A stretch of DNA of 6,405 bases from Pseudomonadota bacterium. GTDB lineage: Bacteria > Pseudomonadota > Gammaproteobacteria > Xanthomonadales > Rhodanobacteraceae. The position numbers and the translations under genes were made by a program. The stretch spans positions 1 through 6,405 of the forward strand of contig JANXVS010000009.1 in the NCBI GenBank assembly GCA_025351555.1. Reading direction: 5' to 3'. The first letter of the stretch is position 1, and every line of letters starts with the position of its first letter. The notes beneath the pieces are model-generated. The model ran no database searches. It saw only the letters and a list, made by a program, of their open reading frames with translations, and was not told the origin of the DNA. Of the stretch, positions 1-6,302 are shown piece after piece.

Positions 1-2
1 CG

Positions 3-2288
3 CAGAGGCAACTCGCCACACAACAGCATTTGTCCGGGCAATTGCAGAAGCAACTCGTCGCGCAGCAGCAGTTGTCTGAGCAATTGCAATGGCAACTCGC
101 CGTGCAACAGCAATTGTCGGAGCAGGCGCAAATTCAGCTCGCCACGCAAGGAGAGGAAATCAGGCGGCTCCATAACGATACCGGCCAACTCGCGGCGAAA
201 CTCGGCGACACCGAGCGGCAGCGCGACGAGTTCCAACGAGAGGTGACGCAGAAGGCCACTGAGGTCCACGAGCGAAATCTGGAATTATCGCGACTCTCGG
301 CGCACGCGACGGCGATGGCCGACAACGTGCGTGCCTTGAAGAAATCGTGGTCGTGGAGGATCACCGCGCCGCTGCGTGGCATCGTCGGTTTGTTTGCACC
401 GCGGAGGCTCCGGCCACGGACCTCGGTCGGCATGGAGCAGTGCCTGTATCGCTGGTACTATTCAATCCCGGGCCTAGACGGCGCGCGCAAACGCACGGCG
501 ATCCTATGGCTGCACACACATGCCGCCTGGCTGACCCGGCACACGCTTTCGTATCAGCTGTATGCGAATTCGCGTGAGGCCGCATTGCCCCAAACTCCGA
601 GTCCGGACAGCGCACCGCGCATGGACGCCGATCGCGCCCGCGTCATCCTGGCCGGGATGTCCGCGCGGCCACTAATCTCTCTGGTGATGCCGGTATACAA
701 TGTCGAGCGGCGCTGGCTGCTGGCCGCCGCGGACTCAGTGCGCAACCAGTTTTATCCGCATTGGGAATTGTGCATCGCCGACGACGCCTCGAGGCTCGCG
801 GAGACGAAACGCACACTCGACGAATTGGCCCACAGCGATGCGCGCATCAAGATCCAGCGCCTGCCGGCGAATGTCGGCATCGCCGGCGCGTCCAATGCGG
901 CGTTGCGCCTGGCCACGGGGGACTATATCGGCTTTCTGGACAACGACGATGCGCTGACCAGCGATGCACTGATCGTGGTGGCGCAACACATTCTGGCCCA
1001 CGATCCGGACATCGTGTATTCGGATGAAGACAAGCTCGACGTCGATGGCCGCCACGTCCAAGCGCACTTCAAATCCGATTTCAACATCGACTATTTTCTG
1101 TCGATCAACTACCTGTGCCACTTCACCGTGATGCGCCGCACGCTGGTCGAACGCATCGGCGGTTTTCGCACGGGGTTCGATGGCGCGCAGGACTATGACT
1201 TGCTGCTGCGCGCGACCGAGCGGGGCGAACGAGTGCTGCATATTCCACACGTGTTGTATCACTGGCGAATGACGCCCGGTTCCACTGCAACAGATAGCAG
1301 CAGCAAGCCGAAAAGCTGGGATGCGGGGCAGCGCGCGTTGAGTGAATCGCTCGTGCGCCGCTGCATCGGCGCGAGCGCCGAGCCGGGGCCGTATCCCAAC
1401 ACGTTCCGCGTTCGGCGCACGATCGCCGGCCAACCGCTGGTGAGCATCCTGCTGCCGTTCCGCGACAAACCCGAGCTTCTTTCCACTTGTATACTATCGG
1501 TCCTGGAAAAAACCGATTACCCGCAATTTGAAATCCTCGGCATCGACAACGGCAGCGTCGATCCGGACACTCACGCACTGATGCGCGAGCTGGAGCGCCG
1601 CGACCGGCGTATCCGCTTCGTCGACTACGCTGAGCCTTTCAATTATTCGTCAATCAATAATTTCGGCGCGAGCCATGCCCGCGGCGAACATCTGCTGTTG
1701 CTCAACAACGACACCGAAGTAATTGCACCAGAATGGATGCGCGCGCTGCTGGAGCATTCGCAGCGCCCCGAAGTCGGCGTGGTCGGCGCCAAGCTGCTCT
1801 ACTCCGACGAACGCATCCAGCATGCCGGCGTCATTGTCGGCATTGGCGGCGTCGCCGGACACGCACATTTGCTGCAACCGAGCGATCATCCCGGATATTT
1901 CGCCCGCGCCCAATTGCAGCAGAATCTGAGCGCCGTGACCTTCGCCTGCGCGATGACGCGGCGCGAGGTGTTCACGCAACTGGGTGGCTTGAACGAACGC
2001 GAACTGGCTATCGCCTTCAACGATATAGACTACTGCCTGCGCGCGCGCGAAGCCGGCTATCTGGTGGTGTATACGCCATATGCAACGCTCTATCACCATG
2101 AATCGAAAACACGCGGCTATGAAGACAATCCGGAAAAGCAGGCGCGCTTCTTCCGGGAGATCACCTATATGCAAGCCCGCCACCAGGCGATTCTGCAGCA
2201 GGGTGATCCCTACTACAATCCGAACCTGCGCCTGGACACCCACGACTTTTCCGCGCGGCCCGGCTATGTCGACGCGCTGCCGCGTTGA
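3..2288 (+). CDS. Tandem-domain family 2 glycosyltransferase with N-terminal coiled coil (5' partial)
   Basis: Probable polysaccharide glycosyltransferase with two GT-A catalytic domains, acting at the cytoplasmic side on nucleotide sugars. The frame is open to the left edge, so the true start lies outside; a TTG at 30 is the first possible internal start and I do not believe it. Residues counted from that TTG: about 1-100 are Gln/Leu-rich coiled coil, beginning with 14-residue repeats; 108-116 is SWRITAPLR, a linker motif often seen in such enzymes. GT domain 1 spans about 214-445, with LISLVMPVYN at its first strand, D251/D252, the DXD-type site D304-N305-D306 and QDYD (387-390). GT domain 2 spans about 469-720, with PLVSILLPFRD, NNDTE at 559-563, NDID at 664-667 and a YHHES motif. 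Both domains keep their metal/nucleotide-sugar motifs, so the protein could be bifunctional. Sugar specificity cannot be read from the sequence. The next glycosyltransferase follows 24 nt after the stop, probably in the same transcript. Confidence 0.9.
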   Translation, partial: QRQLATQQHLSGQLQKQLVAQQQLSEQLQWQLAVQQQLSEQAQIQLATQGEEIRRLHNDTGQLAAKLGDTERQRDEFQREVTQKATEVHERNLELSRLSAHATAMADNVRALKKSWSWRITAPLRGIVGLFAPRRLRPRTSVGMEQCLYRWYYSIPGLDGARKRTAILWLHTHAAWLTRHTLSYQLYANSREAALPQTPSPDSAPRMDADRARVILAGMSARPLISLVMPVYNVERRWLLAAADSVRNQFYPHWELCIADDASRLAETKRTLDELAHSDARIKIQRLPANVGIAGASNAALRLATGDYIGFLDNDDALTSDALIVVAQHILAHDPDIVYSDEDKLDVDGRHVQAHFKSDFNIDYFLSINYLCHFTVMRRTLVERIGGFRTGFDGAQDYDLLLRATERGERVLHIPHVLYHWRMTPGSTATDSSSKPKSWDAGQRALSESLVRRCIGASAEPGPYPNTFRVRRTIAGQPLVSILLPFRDKPELLSTCILSVLEKTDYPQFEILGIDNGSVDPDTHALMRELERRDRRIRFVDYAEPFNYSSINNFGASHARGEHLLLLNNDTEVIAPEWMRALLEHSQRPEVGVVGAKLLYSDERIQHAGVIVGIGGVAGHAHLLQPSDHPGYFARAQLQQNLSAVTFACAMTRREVFTQLGGLNERELAIAFNDIDYCLRAREAGYLVVYTPYATLYHHESKTRGYEDNPEKQARFFREITYMQARHQAILQQGDPYYNPNLRLDTHDFSARPGYVDALPR
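9..134 (+). repeat. 42-bp in-frame tandem repeat (3 copies plus a partial fourth)
   Basis: Three 42-bp units start at 9, 51 and 93, and a fourth partial unit starts at 135. They encode the 14-residue units QLATQQHLSGQLQK, QLVAQQQLSEQLQW and QLAVQQQLSEQAQI, then QLATQ. Fourteen residues is two heptads, and Leu recurs at heptad-like spacing, so the repeat extends a coiled coil. Units 1 and 2 differ at about ten of 42 bases, so the array is diverged rather than freshly expanded. More copies may lie upstream of the window, as the frame stays open to the left edge. Confidence 0.85.
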
Positions 2289-2312
2289 GCATGGTCCGCT
2301 GCGGTCGCACGC

Positions 2313-3320
2313 ATGCTCGCCATCCTGATCATCAACCACCGCACTGCGGTAGCGACGCGCGCGTGCCTCGACGCCTTGCTGCCGCAAACACCCACCGGTG
2401 TCCGCATCTACCTGCTTGACAACGGCTCGGGCGCGGCGGAAGCCGCCGAGCTCGCCCGTTGCTCGGGCGCCCATGCAGACAAAATAACCTTCGAAGGCAG
2501 CATCGCGAATCTCGGTTTTGCCGCAGGCATGAACCTGTTGCTGGAGCGTGCGCTGGTTGATCCAGCAATCGATCAGGTACTGCTGCTCAACAGCGATACC
2601 CGGCCGACACCTGGTTTCATAGCCGCCATGCAGGCGCGGCTGGCTCCGGCAACTCACACCGACATGGTGGCTGCAAAGTTGCTTAATCCACAAAGCGATA
2701 ACGTGGATAGCTTGGGCATCACCTTGTATCGATCCACGCTCGCTTCCAACCGCAAACACGAGGATGAGATATTGCTCGGCCCCACCGGCGGTTGCGCGTT
2801 GTTTAGCCGACGCCTGCTGGAAGATTTGCACGCCAGTCACGGCGAATGGTTCGACGAGAATTTTTTCTGTTATGCCGAAGACACCGATCTTGTGCTGCGC
2901 GCGCGCTGGCTGGGTTATCGGCCAGCGTTTGCGGCCGATGCCATCGTCTACCACGAAGGCTCGCTTTCTTCAGGTGGCCCCGACAACGATTTCGTGCTGT
3001 ATCACGGCATCCGCAATTCGCTTTGGTGGCTGGTCAAGGACGCGCCTACCGGCTGGCTGCTGCGCTCGCTGCCATGGTTTATCTTGCTGCATGGTGGCAT
3101 CTGCCTGCGCCACCTGCGCCGCGGACGCGCACGCGTGCTGAGGCGGCTGTATCGCGACGCAATCAGAGGTTTTCCTGCGGTGCGAAAAAAGCGCGCCATT
3201 ATCCGCAAAGCGCGTCGTGTCCCAGCACACGAATTCGCCGCTTGGGTGGAACCGCATTTCTACGAGCGCGACTACGTACAGCGTGCTTGGCGGGAACTGT
3301 GGCGAGGCAACGGCGACTGA
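2313..3320 (+). CDS. Family 2 glycosyltransferase, WbbL/rhamnosyltransferase-like
   Basis: Single-domain inverting glycosyltransferase, 335 residues, about the usual length for the WbbL-type rhamnosyltransferase group; it would add one sugar to a lipid-linked or growing surface glycan. Visible landmarks: first strand LAILIINHRT (2-11), DNGS at 36-39, ANLGFAAGMN at 65-74, the DXD-equivalent NSD at 93-95, GGCALFSRR near 159-167, the acidic pair E189/D190 in CYAEDTD, and YHEGS at 213-217. The C-terminal third (after about 225) has a hydrophobic LPWFILLHGG segment followed by many Arg residues, which fits peripheral membrane attachment. The ATG at 2313 is the only usable start: no ATG, GTG or TTG occurs in frame between the previous stop and it, and the next Met is residue 73, beyond the first motifs. 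No Shine-Dalgarno is evident, so translation may be coupled to the upstream gene. The actual donor and acceptor sugars are not deducible. Confidence 0.9.
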   Translation: MLAILIINHRTAVATRACLDALLPQTPTGVRIYLLDNGSGAAEAAELARCSGAHADKITFEGSIANLGFAAGMNLLLERALVDPAIDQVLLLNSDTRPTPGFIAAMQARLAPATHTDMVAAKLLNPQSDNVDSLGITLYRSTLASNRKHEDEILLGPTGGCALFSRRLLEDLHASHGEWFDENFFCYAEDTDLVLRARWLGYRPAFAADAIVYHEGSLSSGGPDNDFVLYHGIRNSLWWLVKDAPTGWLLRSLPWFILLHGGICLRHLRRGRARVLRRLYRDAIRGFPAVRKKRAIIRKARRVPAHEFAAWVEPHFYERDYVQRAWRELWRGNGD

Positions 3321-3356
3321 CACGCCCGCGCGGATCAGGTCAACCGCACGATGATC
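3321..3356. other. 36-bp gap between convergent genes, no clear terminator
   Basis: This is the only sequence between the stop of the second glycosyltransferase and the stop of the sulfotransferase on the other strand. The best hairpin I can draw pairs GATCA (3333-3337) with TGATC (3352-3356) around a 14-nt loop. It has five base pairs and no T-run on either side, so I do not call it an intrinsic terminator. Confidence 0.5.
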
Positions 3357-4622
3357 TCAATCAGCGTAGCCGAAGCGGCGTAGAAACGGTTCGAAGAACC
3401 CGTTCGCCATCTGTGTCTCGCTGCGCGTCAGGACCTCGCGCCAGCGGCCGATCGACGAAGCAGGCGAAGACGCGGTGACATGTCCGGCCTGCGCACTAGC
3501 CTCCTGCAACAGGCGTGCGATGGTATCCGCGCAGCTATCGAGGCCGATGAAGTCGAGTACGCGACGCAAGGTCGCGTCAGAGTTGCGTACCAATTCTTCG
3601 TAGCGGACCAGAAGTTTTTCGCCTGAAAAACGATCGTGCAACCAGGTCAGGTGCATCAAATTTCCGGCCATGACCGGCAACAGACCAGCGAAATCCTTGC
3701 CATGAGCCTCGTGGAATTCATACACGCCGCGCTGTGAATTGAAGGCGCGCATGGATACGAGCATATCCCGTGGATCGCGCACGACGAAAATCGGCCGCAC
3801 CCGCTCGAACAGTCCACCGATGAGATCGATATCCCACAACAAACCGAGCTTTTCCACAATCACAGATGCCGCGTGGTTTGGGGAAAGCATTTTGTACAAA
3901 TCCACAATGCGCTGACGATACTGCAGGCGCATCGTCGCAAAAAAATCGCCGAGCTGCTTGCAATTTGCGTTATTTGCATCGTCGAGAATCGCCAGCGCCG
4001 CAAGCAGGTTCTGATCCATGCTCTGGCTGTTGCGACTGTCATCGGCCTCGTAAAAACGCGGCTGCATGCTCGCAAACCATTCCTCCGCCAAACGAATGCC
4101 AAGGCGCGCCTCGTAGGGATATTCGCGATGTCCAAGCACGTGCTCGTGACCATGCAGCATCTGTGACAGGAAAGTAGTTCCAGACCTTGCCGACGCGAGG
4201 ATAGGTACGAAGGTCGTGGTCGTGTCTTTAGGTACAGGTTGCGTGCCTGTGACGAATCGCAGCGTGATTTCAAACAAGGCGGAGGAACGGTCATCCGCTG
4301 TGTCGAGAATGATTTTCAGCGGCTCGCATTCGCCGAGCACGGCTGGCACAGCATCGATGCGAAACCCGACAACGTGATGATTGCCGGGGTAGATGTCTTC
4401 GACGTCGGCGCGTTCGAACATTTTCGCGTCGGCGATGCGCATGCCGCGCCAGACGAGGCTGATATTGGTAATCTGCTCGGCAGCACAAATGACCCAGCCC
4501 TGCAGGGACAAGCCGTAACGCGGGGAGGCGAACGTCGCCGCAGCCGGGGCATCCAGATGAGCCTCGACGCCATTGATCCACGGCCGCGTCTTGACCACCG
4601 ATTCGATCACGAACTCGCGCAT
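3357..4622 (-). CDS. PAPS-dependent sulfotransferase with extra N-terminal domain
   Basis: Transfers sulfate from PAPS to an acceptor hydroxyl; 421 residues. The catalytic P-loop domain covers about 137-421. The 5'-phosphosulfate loop is ASARSGTTFL at 143-152, and the 3'-phosphate site is IFVVRDPRDMLVS at 278-290, with R282 and S290 as the expected ligands. VRYEEL (339-344) and the late SSIGRWREVL (389-398), both typical of bacterial sulfotransferases, are also present. All core binding motifs look intact. Residues 1 to about 125 precede the P-loop and are not part of the family core; they read as a mostly beta-strand domain that I cannot name. Sulfotransferase domains alone are usually near 250-320 residues. 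The acceptor is unknown; two glycosyltransferase genes converge on it from 36 bp away, so a surface glycan is plausible (inference). The ATG at 4622 has only a weak AGAG-like element upstream. The gene lies 44 nt downstream of the transsulfuration enzyme on the same strand; it could share that transcript, and PAPS synthesis draws on sulfur metabolism, but a functional tie is speculative. Confidence 0.88.
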   Translation of the reverse strand: MREFVIESVVKTRPWINGVEAHLDAPAAATFASPRYGLSLQGWVICAAEQITNISLVWRGMRIADAKMFERADVEDIYPGNHHVVGFRIDAVPAVLGECEPLKIILDTADDRSSALFEITLRFVTGTQPVPKDTTTTFVPILASARSGTTFLSQMLHGHEHVLGHREYPYEARLGIRLAEEWFASMQPRFYEADDSRNSQSMDQNLLAALAILDDANNANCKQLGDFFATMRLQYRQRIVDLYKMLSPNHAASVIVEKLGLLWDIDLIGGLFERVRPIFVVRDPRDMLVSMRAFNSQRGVYEFHEAHGKDFAGLLPVMAGNLMHLTWLHDRFSGEKLLVRYEELVRNSDATLRRVLDFIGLDSCADTIARLLQEASAQAGHVTASSPASSIGRWREVLTRSETQMANGFFEPFLRRFGYAD

Positions 4623-4628
4623 AGATAC

Positions 4629-4657
4629 TCTGTAAGCGGCGGGATGTCCTGCGTCAA
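4629..4657 (-). promoter_or_regulatory. Candidate sigma-70-like promoter for the sulfotransferase gene
   Basis: Read on the minus strand, TTGACG (4657-4652) matches the -35 consensus at five of six bases. After a 17-nt spacer comes TACAGA (4634-4629), only three of six to the -10 consensus. Transcription would start close to the ATG at 4622, giving an almost leaderless mRNA. The surrounding 4652-4670 is AT-rich compared with the rest. The weak -10 and short leader make this a tentative call; read-through from the upstream gene is an equal possibility. Confidence 0.22.
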
Positions 4658-4666
4658 TTTATACAA

Positions 4667-5827
4667 TTATGCCAATGCCGCCGTCAGCTCGGCGCGCAGA
4701 TCCGCGACATCTTCCACGCCGACCGAAAGCCGGATCAGCCCGTCGCTGATACCAAGCCGCTTGCGGTTTGCCGGTGGCACCGAGGCATGAGTCATGATCG
4801 CGGGATGCTCGATCAGGCTTTCGACGCCGCCAAGCGATTCGGCGAGCGCGAACAGACGGCATTGCTCCAGCACCTTGCGCGCCTTGCGCAGACCGCCTTT
4901 GACCTCGATCGTGATGATGCCGCCGGGGCCATCCATCTGACGTTTGGCCAAGGCATGCTGCGGATGCGATTTGAGGCCGGGATAAATCACACGCTGGATG
5001 ACGGGATGTTTTTCCAGCCAGCCAGCGAGCTGTTGCGCGCTCTCGCAATGCGCGCGCATGCGCAGGTGCAGAGTTTTCAAGCCACGCATGGCAAGGAAAG
5101 AATCGAACGGCCCGGCCACGGCGCCGACCGAGTTTTGCAGGAACCCCATTTGCTCGACCAGGCCCGCATCATCGCCGGCGACGACAATGCCGCCGACCAT
5201 GTCGGAATGTCCATTAAGATACTTTGTCGCAGAGTGCAAGACCAGGTGCGCGCCGTGTTCGAGCGGGCGCTGCAGCATCGGCGAACAGAACGTGTTGTCG
5301 ACGACCAGGATCAAGCCATGCTTGCGTGCAAACGCGCCGAGCTTGGCCAGATCGACGAGTTTGAGCATCGGGTTGGTTGGCGTCTCCGCCCAGATCACGC
5401 GCGTGTTCGGCTTCAACGAAGCCTTCAGCGCGGCCGTGTCGTTGAGATCGATAAAGGTGAAATCCAGGCCCGCGCTGCGCCGGCGCACGCGCTCAAACAG
5501 ACGGTACGTGCCGCCGTACAGATCGTCCATCGCGATGATGTGGCTGCCTGAATCGAGCAGGTCCAGCACCGTGGCCGCCGCGGCCAGTCCCGATGCAAAG
5601 GCGAAGCCCGCGCGACCACCTTCCAGATCCGCAATGCAGCGCTCGTAGGCCATGCGCGTGGGATTTTGCGAGCGGCTGTACTCGTAACCTTGATGCACGC
5701 CGGGGCTGGACTGCACGTAAGTCGAAGTCGCATAGATCGGCGTCATGATGGCGCCGGTCGAGGGATCGGGGCTCTGGCCGGCGTGGATGGCGCGGGTGCC
5801 GAGGCCTTGAGTTTTCGATTTCGTCAT
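4667..5827 (-). CDS. Cystathionine gamma-synthase / gamma-lyase family PLP enzyme (MetB/CGL family)
   Basis: Complete 386-residue cytoplasmic PLP enzyme of the Cys/Met metabolism family, the normal length. Residues seen: Y50 and R52 in GYEYSR (phosphate contacts from the neighbouring subunit), G80, Y104 in DLYGGTY (stacks on the PLP ring), D177 in VVDNTF (pyridine nitrogen), S199/T201 and the Schiff-base lysine K202 in HSATKYLNGHSD, E330-S331 in AESLGGVESL, and R366 in LIRLSVG (substrate carboxylate). These sit about four residues later than in E. coli MetB. The same core serves cystathionine gamma-synthase (O-succinylhomoserine plus cysteine) and gamma-lyase (cystathionine to cysteine); I cannot separate them by residues. 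The neighbouring beta-synthase, which makes cystathionine, favours a lyase role in reverse transsulfuration. The ATG at 5827 has AAGAAG seven bases upstream. The beta-synthase stop lies 74 nt upstream on the same strand, so the two probably form an operon. Confidence 0.93.
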   Translation of the reverse strand: MTKSKTQGLGTRAIHAGQSPDPSTGAIMTPIYATSTYVQSSPGVHQGYEYSRSQNPTRMAYERCIADLEGGRAGFAFASGLAAAATVLDLLDSGSHIIAMDDLYGGTYRLFERVRRRSAGLDFTFIDLNDTAALKASLKPNTRVIWAETPTNPMLKLVDLAKLGAFARKHGLILVVDNTFCSPMLQRPLEHGAHLVLHSATKYLNGHSDMVGGIVVAGDDAGLVEQMGFLQNSVGAVAGPFDSFLAMRGLKTLHLRMRAHCESAQQLAGWLEKHPVIQRVIYPGLKSHPQHALAKRQMDGPGGIITIEVKGGLRKARKVLEQCRLFALAESLGGVESLIEHPAIMTHASVPPANRKRLGISDGLIRLSVGVEDVADLRAELTAALA

Positions 5828-5834
5828 AAGTAAA

Positions 5835-5840
5835 CTTCTT
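5835..5840 (-). promoter_or_regulatory. Ribosome binding site of the gamma-synthase/lyase gene
   Basis: On the minus strand AAGAAG lies seven bases before the ATG at 5827. It is a purine-rich, partial match to the anti-SSU tail and supports that start, which also gives the standard family N-terminus (GTRAIHAGQ near residues 10-18). Confidence 0.5.
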
Positions 5841-5879
5841 GTAGAAAATTGCTTTCAGGATGGCCGCTTCTTGATTTTC

Positions 5880-5896
5880 GCGATCAGGGCGATCGC
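5880..5896 (-). other. Small hairpin just after the CBS-domain gene stop
   Basis: On the minus strand GCGATC, a five-base GCCCT loop and GATCGC form a 6-bp stem, five bases after the TGA at 5902. It is followed by GAAAATCAAG rather than a T-run, so it is not a standard intrinsic terminator. It could protect the 3' end of the upstream message or attenuate slightly between the two genes; equally it may be chance in GC-rich DNA. Confidence 0.25.
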
Positions 5897-5901
5897 AAGA
5901 A

Positions 5902-6302
5902 TCACTGCACGCGCCGCCGCAAATAGTTGAGCAGGTCAATACGCGTGATCAGGCCGAGGAACTTGTCGCCATCCATGACGATGGCGACATGGCCGGCGAC
6001 GAACACCGGCAGCAGGGCTTCGATGGAGGATTTCACGTCGAGACTCTGCAGCGTGCTGATCATGGCGGTGGAAACCGGATCGCGGAATTTTGCTTCGTCG
6101 CCGTAGACGTGCAGCAGCACGTCGGATTCGTCGACGATGCCGACGATCTTGTCGCCGTCCATCACCGGCAATTGCGACACGTCGTAGAGTTTCATGCGCT
6201 GGTAGGCGGTCGTCAGCGGCTCGGCGGGACCGACCACGACGGTGTCGCGCTGCGAATACGGGCGCAGGATCAGATCGCGCAGATCGCCGGTGTGCTCGCG
6301 CT
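5902..6302 (-). CDS. cbs: Cystathionine beta-synthase, C-terminal CBS-domain pair (5' part missing)
   Basis: C-terminal end of a PLP-dependent beta-synthase (homocysteine plus serine to cystathionine). What remains is about 133 residues: a short REHTGDLRDLI junction typical of the link from the catalytic core, a first CBS domain (from DTVVVGPAEPLTTAYQRM through VSQLPVMDGDKIVGIVDESD) and a second (PVSTAMISTLQSLDV, then VAIVMDGDKFLGLITRIDLL), ending in NYLRRRVQ and TGA. CBS pairs of this kind bind adenosyl ligands or sense energy state in many enzymes; the ligand here is unknown. The PLP core of roughly 300 residues is absent: at 6303 the sequence switches to an inverted copy of this gene's own 3' part. 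The minus-strand frame happens to stay open through that copy to the right edge, with an ATG at 6351, but those codons are antisense of the copy and not genuine N-terminus. A free-standing CBS-pair protein is the alternative, less likely given the gamma-lyase neighbour. Confidence 0.75.
5935..6037 (-). repeat. Inverted repeat arm A (103 bp), native copy inside the CBS-domain gene
   Basis: Pairs with 6303-6405 so that the two coordinates always add to 12340. There is one mismatch, at 5996 versus 6344, giving 102 of 103 identical. This arm lies in the expected reading frame and context of the second CBS domain, from VKSSIEALLPVF to ITRID, with normal gene sequence on both sides, so it is the original copy. 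The spacer between arms is 265 bp (6038-6302). Confidence 0.95.

Noticed and set aside
30..32. TTG as the true start of the first glycosyltransferase
   Set aside because: It falls in the middle of a 14-residue repeat unit and the frame is open to the left edge with matching repeat sequence, so the gene begins outside the window.
735..1433. 232-codon minus-strand open frame inside the first glycosyltransferase
   Set aside because: Antisense shadow of GT domain 1, with no motif of its own.
1650..2954. 434-codon open frame on the minus strand across both glycosyltransferase genes
   Set aside because: It lies antisense to two genes with clear family motifs and spans their junction; its translation shows no recognisable domain. 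Long antisense frames are expected in GC-rich coding DNA.
3333..3356. Hairpin between the convergent genes as a bidirectional terminator
   Set aside because: Only five base pairs, a 14-nt loop and no T-run on either strand.
4787..5551. 254-codon plus-strand open frame opposite the gamma-synthase/lyase gene
   Set aside because: The minus strand encodes a complete PLP enzyme with all catalytic residues here; the plus-strand peptide is its complement and has no domain features.
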